From: Algibacter sp.
GTDB lineage: Bacteria; Bacteroidota; Bacteroidia; Flavobacteriales; Flavobacteriaceae
DNA length: 51,862 nt
Assembly: GCF_029245835.1 (NCBI RefSeq)
Contig: NZ_JAQWOO010000011.1
Location: 1 to 51,862 of the forward strand
Direction of reading: 5' to 3'
The notes under the pieces: model-generated
The model's database searches: none
What the model was told of the DNA's origin: nothing
The model's input: the letters and a program-made list of their open reading frames with translations, nothing else
Position numbers and translations under genes: made by a program
In this document: piece by piece, positions 51,730 through 51,862 of the stretch
How the letters are laid out: the number at the start of each line of letters is the position of its first letter
Numbering within the stretch: position 1 is the stretch's first letter

Positions 51730-51862
51730 GAGGCTGTCTAAAAAGGCAGTCTCTTTTTTATTGTTTTAGATTTTAAAAAAAGTATTGGTTTTCGTATCTT
51801 AAAGGTATGAAAAGCAACATCGTTTGGAAGACGAATAGTCAGTCTCAATTAAGTCTTCTCCC
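51730..51862 (+). mobile_element. Left end of a probable IS1182-like insertion sequence (cut by window edge)
   Basis: GAGGCTGTCTAAAAAGGCAG at 51730 begins a terminal-repeat-like stretch, common at the ends of Bacteroidota insertion sequences, and forms a hairpin with GGCAGTCTCTTTTTT. An ATG at 51807 opens a frame to the window edge whose first 19 residues (MKSNIVWKTNSQSQLSLLP) resemble the start of IS1182-family transposases (QLSLLP motif). The other end is outside the window. The left limit is approximate. Confidence 0.55.
51807..51862 (+). CDS. Transposase, N-terminal fragment at window edge
   Basis: The open frame runs off the window after 18 complete codons plus two bases. The residues NSQSQLSLLP fit the IS1182-type transposase N-terminus. 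The call is tentative because so little is visible. Confidence 0.5.
   Translation, partial: MKSNIVWKTNSQSQLSLL

Noticed and set aside
1-51862. CRISPR arrays, restriction or other defence systems, prophage, riboswitches
   Set aside because: No regularly spaced repeats, no cas or defence-type proteins, no phage genes and no recognisable riboswitch core were seen on either strand.

Overview
The window is a chromosomal segment of a member of the Flavobacteriaceae (Bacteroidota). The evidence is AT-rich DNA, promoters of the Bacteroidota type (TAnnTTTG -7 boxes), a short RpoD without region 1.1, a Bacteroidota-style division/cell wall (dcw) cluster, an HMG-CoA reductase plus GHMP kinase pair, and family-typical products such as an LptC lipoprotein, a PpiD-like foldase and a BLUF protein. 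Most of it is core genome. There is no prophage, CRISPR array or obvious island. The only mobile element is a probable insertion sequence cut by the right edge.

Layout. 1-3.0 kb: the 3' part of a 5S rRNA gene with its terminator (the end of an rRNA operon), a gene-free stretch, a secreted GH3 beta-glucosidase on the minus strand, and tRNA-Phe(GAA). 3.2-11.0 kb: a plus-strand run of coaX, an outer membrane beta-barrel protein, a secreted TPR protein, lptC, a small membrane protein, a CNNM/CBS transporter-like protein and a PpiD-type foldase. It reads as an envelope biogenesis group. 11.0-13.2 kb: GHMP kinase and class II HMG-CoA reductase on the minus strand (mevalonate route). 13.5-20.2 kb: a dipeptidyl peptidase IV, two tandem POT peptide transporters and two periplasmic thioredoxin-like proteins, together a peptide-use block. 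20.2-25.1 kb, minus strand: ComEC-like protein, NlpC/P60 lipoprotein, lpxB, a small membrane protein and surE. 25.3-28.5 kb: an S41 C-terminal processing protease and an orphan OppC-type permease. 28.6-30.0 kb, minus strand: engB/yihA GTPase and an alpha/beta hydrolase.

30.3-46.1 kb is the dcw cluster: mraZ, rsmH, ftsL-like, ftsI, murE, mraY, murD, ftsW, murG, murC, ftsQ, ftsA, ftsZ, closed by a strong terminator. It holds the peptidoglycan precursor and divisome genes but no murB, murF or ddl. It opens with a three-copy 10-bp MraZ-type operator next to a -7 box. Four of its genes start with TTG or GTG. Short palindromic repeats sit in several of its gaps, and one appears to be read in frame as the N-terminus of MurD.

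46.3-51.9 kb: a YqeY-like protein, tRNA-Arg(TCG), two tandem CBS-domain proteins, rpe, a BLUF photoreceptor, the primary sigma factor rpoD, two small membrane/lipoproteins of unknown function, and the left end of a probable IS1182-like element.

No clearly new biological system was found. The most interesting points are the repeat-derived N-terminus of MurD, the G9 tract in the active region of the S41 protease, the MraZ operator/promoter arrangement, the clustered non-ATG starts, and the Crp/Fnr-like dyad upstream of the last lipoprotein.
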